DNA from: BS750m-G69 sp964441235
GTDB taxonomy: Bacteria; Fidelibacterota; UBA2242
DNA: 64,000 nucleotides
Assembly (NCBI GenBank): GCA_964441235.1
Contig: CAYTUQ010000005.1
Coordinates: 76,691-140,690, forward strand
Reading direction: 5' to 3'
Position 1 is the first letter of the stretch; each line of letters opens with the position of its first letter. Shown in pieces: positions 60,166 through 64,000 of the stretch. A model generated the notes under the pieces. That model searched no databases, was not told the origin of the DNA, and saw only the letters and a list, made by a program, of their open reading frames with translations. The translations under genes and the position numbers were made by a program.

Positions 60166-61291
60166 TATTCCTGCGAATCCATTCCTTGAAAAATACATCA
60201 GTGATAAAATAGGTGTTCTCTTCTTTATCCAGGACTTGCCTTTTCATCAGTAGCCGAAGCGAGGTTTGTATGCTGGAGGAATTTCCAAGATTATTTTCAC
60301 TGATGAAATCCTGCGAAAACAGGGAATTTCCGCCATGTGTAGCAATTGCAACCAAAAGGCGGCGCTGGTGCAGAGAAAGTCCATCCCAGATAGAAATGTA
60401 AACCGGATTGTTTTCTGACAGTAAGCACACTAAAGTCGGTTCAAGGTCGTTAATTGATATTTTGCGGCTGTCGGAAAAGTCATCCCAGAGTTTATGACAA
60501 AAGTACTGGGCGTTGTAAGGATAGTTCTCAACGATTTCCAATAGCTGGAGAATGGCGCCATCTTCCACTGAATAACCAGTTTTTTTAAAAGCCTCAAGCA
60601 AAAAATTGCTAAATTCTTCTTCCGGCAATTTATCGAGTGTCATTACGCGACCCATTTTGTAAAAGGCTCTGTCCGGATTGGATACCATATCATATAGAAT
60701 ATGTCTTTTCGAACCAGCGAAAAGATACCCGACCTTATCATGATGCTGAAAACTGGCACGCATTGTTTTCTCAATTGAATCGCCATTTAAATTCATTACT
60801 TCCTGAAATTCATCAAATACAATAATAAAGGGTTTTTTCTTTTTCTCAGCAAGCCTTTGAGGTAGATCATAGATCTCATCCAGGAATTTTATCACATCCT
60901 CGGTTTTTGGAATATGCTCAATACTGATGGTTGTCGTGCCGTCCGGTTTTAGGCTGATTTTGGGACGCAAACCAGGAAGCTTCTTTATTAAGAAATTGAA
61001 CATCCTCTCTATCTTCGATTCGACAGCCAGCACGATTTCGCGGGTATATATTTCAAGGAAATTTTGCAGAGAAGTAACTTTATAAAGATCAATATAAGCT
61101 GTATAAAATCCCATGGTTTTTAATTCTTCCAATGCCCTTAATATGAGAGAGGTTTTCCCATACCGTCGGGGAGAAATCAGAAACACACACTCAGTACTGC
61201 TTAGATCACGGACGATTTCTCTAAGTTCTTCTTTCCGGTCAGTGAAATTTTCACCCCGGACAGCCTCGCCGAATACAAAGGGATTTTTCAT
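60158..61291 (-). CDS. Archaeal-type AAA ATPase (PF01637-like)
   Basis: 377 residues. NPFVFGEAVRGENFTDRKEEL is the N-terminal motif of this family. Walker A is SPRRYGKTSLI and Walker B is FIIVFDEFQEV. A C-terminal winged-helix-like region (LSENNPVYISIWDGLSLHQRRLLVAIA) follows. By family knowledge these STAND-related ATPases occur in defence, mobile and regulatory settings; the function is unclear. It lies between the two four-helix genes. Confidence 0.85.
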   Translation of the reverse strand: MKNPFVFGEAVRGENFTDRKEELREIVRDLSSTECVFLISPRRYGKTSLILRALEELKTMGFYTAYIDLYKVTSLQNFLEIYTREIVLAVESKIERMFNFLIKKLPGLRPKISLKPDGTTTISIEHIPKTEDVIKFLDEIYDLPQRLAEKKKKPFIIVFDEFQEVMNLNGDSIEKTMRASFQHHDKVGYLFAGSKRHILYDMVSNPDRAFYKMGRVMTLDKLPEEEFSNFLLEAFKKTGYSVEDGAILQLLEIVENYPYNAQYFCHKLWDDFSDSRKISINDLEPTLVCLLSENNPVYISIWDGLSLHQRRLLVAIATHGGNSLFSQDFISENNLGNSSSIQTSLRLLMKRQVLDKEENTYFITDVFFKEWIRRNMS

Positions 61292-61430
61292 TTCAGTTTC
61301 CAGTTATGTTGATTGACATTATGCTTATCTGCATAACGCTAATATACATAATTTTATCTGAACTCAAAGAGTTTTTTGAGTTTTAGAGTTATAGAGTTCA
61401 GAGTTGTGGAGTTAAAAGTTAAAGAGCTCA
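61292..61430. repeat. Reverse-orientation AACTC repeat DNA
   Basis: GAGTTTTAGAGTTATAGAGTTCAGAGTTGTGGAGTTAAAAG is the complementary form (GAGTT) of the AACTC array. It sits just after the copy-2 four-helix gene. So the copy is bracketed by the repeat in opposite orientations. Confidence 0.6.
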
Positions 61431-61808
61431 TTAGTTTTTAGGTTTTGACGTTTTCAGATAATTGATGAAGCCCTGTATCACTTTGGAAACTTCTTCAACA
61501 TTTTTGTAAATCGAATTGAAATTTGCCCCACTGATATGTTTTTGATCCAGGGCGATATACAGATGTGATTGGAGCTCCGCTGCAGAACCATGCGCTATTC
61601 CTAAAAAGTTGATAAACTCCCTTTTAGTCCTTATGGCAAAACCTTCTGCAATATTAGCCATGATTGAAATTGAAGATCTTTTAGTCTGGTCAATAAGACT
61701 ATAATCACTACGATACTTCTTAGCACAAGAAATTTTATAGACTTCTTTAACCAATACCCTTACCTTCTTCCATGTCTTTATATCTTCAAATTTTTCTATC
61801 TTTGCCAC
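61431..61808 (-). CDS. Four-helix bundle protein (23S rRNA IVS/S23 type), copy 2
   Basis: 125 residues from the GTG at 61808 (VAKIEKFEDIKTWKKVR), matching the MGKIERF start of copy 1; the ATG at 61847 lies in the microsatellite and gives an alternative of 138 residues. RTKREFINFLGIAHGSAAEL and QSHLYIALDQKHI are identical to copy 1, and MANIAEGFA also. The two differ mainly in the first and last 30 residues. It probably arose by duplication or two insertions. Confidence 0.85.
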   Translation of the reverse strand: MAKIEKFEDIKTWKKVRVLVKEVYKISCAKKYRSDYSLIDQTKRSSISIMANIAEGFAIRTKREFINFLGIAHGSAAELQSHLYIALDQKHISGANFNSIYKNVEEVSKVIQGFINYLKTSKPKN

Positions 61809-61809
61809 A

Positions 61810-62205
61810 ACTCCCCAACTCCATAACTCATTAACTCCATAACTCATTAACTCTCCAACTCCACAACTCTGAACTCCCTAACTCTCAACTCTCTAAATCT
61901 ACAACTCTCTAAATCTACAACTCTGAACTCTCAACTCTCTAACTCTCAACTCTCTAACTCTCAACTCTCTAACTCTCAACTCTCTAACTCTCAACNNNNN
62001 NNNNNNNNNNNNNNNNNNNNNNNNNNNNNNNNNNNNNNNNNNNNNNNNNNNNNNNNNNNNNNNNNNNNNNNNNNNNNNNNNNNNNNNNNNNNNNNTCTCT
62101 AACTCCGAACTCTCTAACTCTCAACTCTCTAACTCCGAACTCTCAACTCTCTAACTCTCAACTCTCAACTCTCTAACTCCGAACTCTCAACTCTCTAACT
62201 TACTG
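61810..62205. repeat. AACTCTC microsatellite array, with assembly gap
   Basis: Long array based on the 15-base unit AACTCTCAACTCTCT with variants CTCTAAATCTACA and CTCTAACTCCG. It spans the interval from the four-helix copy 2 to the end of livH and contains the Ns. The true length is unknown. It extends into the 3' end of livH, where CTCTAACTTACTGAC is coding. Confidence 0.85.
61996..62095. other. Assembly gap (100 Ns)
   Basis: Exactly 100 N bases, a standard scaffold spacer. It falls inside the microsatellite, where short reads cannot be placed. Confidence 0.98.
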
Positions 62206-63065
62206 ACTCTCTTCCCCAAAATACCCCATGGTCTTATTAAAAGAAAAATGATCAAAACTCCAAACGCAATCGCATCTTTCCAGCCTGCCTGAATCTTCCA
62301 TATACCGAGATTTTCAACTAATCCAAGAAAAAATCCACCAAGCACCGCACCCGGAATATTACCAATACCGCCAATGATAGAAGCAATAATTCCCTTCAAG
62401 AGAGCATTAAACCCCATTGTCGGTTCAATATTGGTTTCAAAAGAAATAAGTATCCCGGCAGCACCAGCCAGTGCAGAGCCAAGAGCAAATGAAATTCGTA
62501 CTATTTTTTCAGGATTTATCCCAACAACGTTTGCCGCTATGGGATCGTCGGAAACAGCTCTCATTGCCTTGCCGAGCTTTGTCCTCTGAATAAATAACCA
62601 CAGCAAAACCATAAGAATGATTGATACTACTAAAATAATGATCTGTATATCGGTTATCACTGCCCCAAGAAAATGATGTCCTTCTTTTATTGGACCGGTA
62701 CGAATGGTTAGGATCTGTGCTCCATATATCATTTGGATAAGGTTTTGAAGAAAGATGAATACTCCAAAAGAGGCAAGCATGAAGATGAGATTGGACGCCT
62801 TTTTAATTCGTAAGTAGTAATAAACAGATTTATCTATAGCTACACCCAACAAGGCAGAGAAGATTATTGCTAATAGTGCAGAAACAATAATATTAAATCC
62901 TGCAAGTATATATAAAGTATAGGCAAAATATGCTCCAGCTGCATAAACCACACCATGAGCAAAATGAAAAAACTTTAACGTGCGGTAAATTACAGTAAAA
63001 CCTATCGCTACAAGAGCATAAATGCTGCCCGCAATGATACCATTTAGTGTAAGCTGCTGAATCAT
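62187..63065 (-). CDS. livH: Branched-chain amino acid ABC transporter permease LivH
   Basis: 292 residues with about eight membrane segments. LNGIIAGSIYALVAIGFTVIYRTLKFFHFAHG, GAQILTIRTGPIKEG, LGKAMRAVSDDPIAANVVGI and GGIGNIPGAVLGGFFLG are LivH signatures. Its ATG overlaps by one base the stop of the nucleotidyltransferase-like gene upstream (TAATG). LivK, the binding protein, is not in the window. Confidence 0.92.
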   Translation of the reverse strand: MIQQLTLNGIIAGSIYALVAIGFTVIYRTLKFFHFAHGVVYAAGAYFAYTLYILAGFNIIVSALLAIIFSALLGVAIDKSVYYYLRIKKASNLIFMLASFGVFIFLQNLIQMIYGAQILTIRTGPIKEGHHFLGAVITDIQIIILVVSIILMVLLWLFIQRTKLGKAMRAVSDDPIAANVVGINPEKIVRISFALGSALAGAAGILISFETNIEPTMGFNALLKGIIASIIGGIGNIPGAVLGGFFLGLVENLGIWKIQAGWKDAIAFGVLIIFLLIRPWGILGKRVSKLES

Positions 63066-63916
63066 TATATTCCTTGTAGAAATTGCTGAACTATTTCAAA
63101 AGCATCTCTTCGATAAAATTCCCAATCTTCGGATTCTCTAGCTTCGGGAAGTATAAAATCAGCCAATCCAATCGCCCCCACTGAATCTAACGTAGAAAAT
63201 AATAAAGATAGTTTTTCTATTGCTTCCTTTATCAATTTGCTATTTAAATATTGCTGAATATCACCGACTACACTATCGACCCCCAGCTTATAATATTTAA
63301 GGATTGAGTAAATATCGTAAGCATCCTTTATTCGACTTATATCATCATCAAAAGCGATTGCTTTCGTTGTAATAGACGCAACGGCACCAGCTATTTTAAT
63401 GTCTACACTATATTTCGCATTATTAGGTAATCGCCCTTCTATATTGATTAATTCATTATTCTGAAAGGCAATATCTAATCCTCTTGCTTTTCTTGCCAAT
63501 ATATCCTGGATTCTTTGATGCCTGTGTTTTTTACCGGTACCTCCATATTCAGAGGCTAACAAATCTACATGAATAACCTTTCCATGTATTTCTTTCTCAA
63601 AACTATAAGGGATTGGCTGGTTGTCTTTACTTTTTCTGATTACGTAGTTATTTCTCTCTAATTTTTGTCTAATACTTTCATAAACCTCACTAACAGATGG
63701 TATTCTTTCACTATTAATAGCAATATCAATATCTATTGAACCGATATGTTCAAATTCAACATCTTGCGGCTTATGCCGTTCAAGTAAAAAATATGGCGCC
63801 CATCCCCCGATCAAAACAAGATTTTCTTTGTATTTCTTAAGAAGAGCAAAAACTTCCAACAGGATCCTCTTTGAAAAACTAACAATATTTTCCTCGTATG
63901 TTGATATATCAACCAT
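63065..63916 (-). CDS. Nucleotidyltransferase-like protein (AbiEii/MNT superfamily)
   Basis: 283 residues from ATG 63916 (MVDISTYEENI); in-frame codons to 63979 are less likely. LVLIGGWAPYFLLERHKP and HIGSIDIDIAIN give the GG-W and S-x-DIDI pattern of the nucleotidyltransferase fold. The rest (IHVDLLASEYGG, AFDDDISRIKDAYDIYSIL) fits AbiEii-like proteins. It may be a toxin or tRNA-modifying enzyme; no cognate antitoxin is seen in the window. It begins near the window edge and overlaps livH by one base. Confidence 0.7.
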   Translation of the reverse strand: MVDISTYEENIVSFSKRILLEVFALLKKYKENLVLIGGWAPYFLLERHKPQDVEFEHIGSIDIDIAINSERIPSVSEVYESIRQKLERNNYVIRKSKDNQPIPYSFEKEIHGKVIHVDLLASEYGGTGKKHRHQRIQDILARKARGLDIAFQNNELINIEGRLPNNAKYSVDIKIAGAVASITTKAIAFDDDISRIKDAYDIYSILKYYKLGVDSVVGDIQQYLNSKLIKEAIEKLSLLFSTLDSVGAIGLADFILPEARESEDWEFYRRDAFEIVQQFLQGI

Positions 63917-64000
63917 AATTAGACCCCATTCAAAAAGGGTTTTAATGGTTCCTTCTCGTTTAGAGTGGGTAAATATCATTTAAATGTTTCATATGCGGGA

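Noticed and set aside
61810..62205. CRISPR array or coding repeat in the AACTCTC tract
   Set aside because: Units are 5-16 bases without unique spacers; it is a microsatellite.

Overview
The window looks like a chromosomal segment of an AT-rich, probably anaerobic, Gram-negative bacterium of the FCB group (Bacteroidota / Ignavibacteria / Cloacimonadota-like lineages). The evidence is a TonB-dependent receptor with an N-terminal carboxypeptidase-regulatory-like domain, two degraded genes that end in type IX secretion (T9SS) C-terminal sorting domains, several exported peptidases, and a cluster of NifX/DUF134/ferredoxin genes typical of anaerobes. A run of 100 Ns at 61996-62095 shows that this is a scaffolded assembly. 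The species cannot be named from the sequence.

Layout. 0.2-15.6 kb holds housekeeping and accessory genes: TrkH, adenine deaminase, a Doc-like toxin relative with two AbrB-type genes, RarA, an Smr protein, a TrpF-like protein without the catalytic Cys, an OPT transporter, PBP1A, purine nucleoside phosphorylase, a GNAT protein coupled to a diacylglycerol-kinase-like lipid kinase, and tRNA-Thr(CGU). 15.6-25.2 kb is a patchy accessory region: secretion-gene remnants, a SIR2-domain gene, an S1C protease with a large TPR array, an AroQ-like protein, a propeller-transglutaminase protein, and a Panacea/SocA-type toxin-antitoxin locus whose toxin is split by an amber codon and which is flanked by a ~90 bp imperfect direct repeat. 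25.6-30.5 kb encodes exported or periplasmic peptide and amino acid enzymes (P1 peptidase, racemase, C69 dipeptidase, alpha/beta hydrolase).

30.9-45.0 kb, all on the minus strand, is a long island of small redox-type genes: DUF134 regulator, MPRG-start Gly-rich/DUF5320-like proteins, two NifX-like proteins, ferredoxin, radical SAM enzyme, paired MBL-fold enzymes, three methyltransferases, a truncated Mrp/ParA ATPase, zinc ribbons and a membrane iron-sulfur protein, mixed with PanD, DUF89 and peptide deformylase. Several members are broken by a single in-frame stop (FmdB, DUF169) or truncated (ParA). 45.2-50.8 kb is an iron operon (fur-feoA-feoB-His-rich exported protein-TonB receptor) headed by a perfect 27-bp palindromic Fur box.

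51.3-55.5 kb carries a ferredoxin/ASKHA corrinoid-activation-type protein, a decayed T9SS-secreted protein and a beta-CASP MBL protein. 55.5-64 kb is a branched-chain amino acid ABC transporter operon (livH, livM, livG, livF) that has been interrupted by an AbiE toxin-antitoxin pair, two nearly identical four-helix-bundle (23S rRNA IVS-type) proteins set in AACTC-rich microsatellite DNA, an AAA ATPase and a nucleotidyltransferase-like gene. Dispersed REP-like repeats occur in many intergenic regions.
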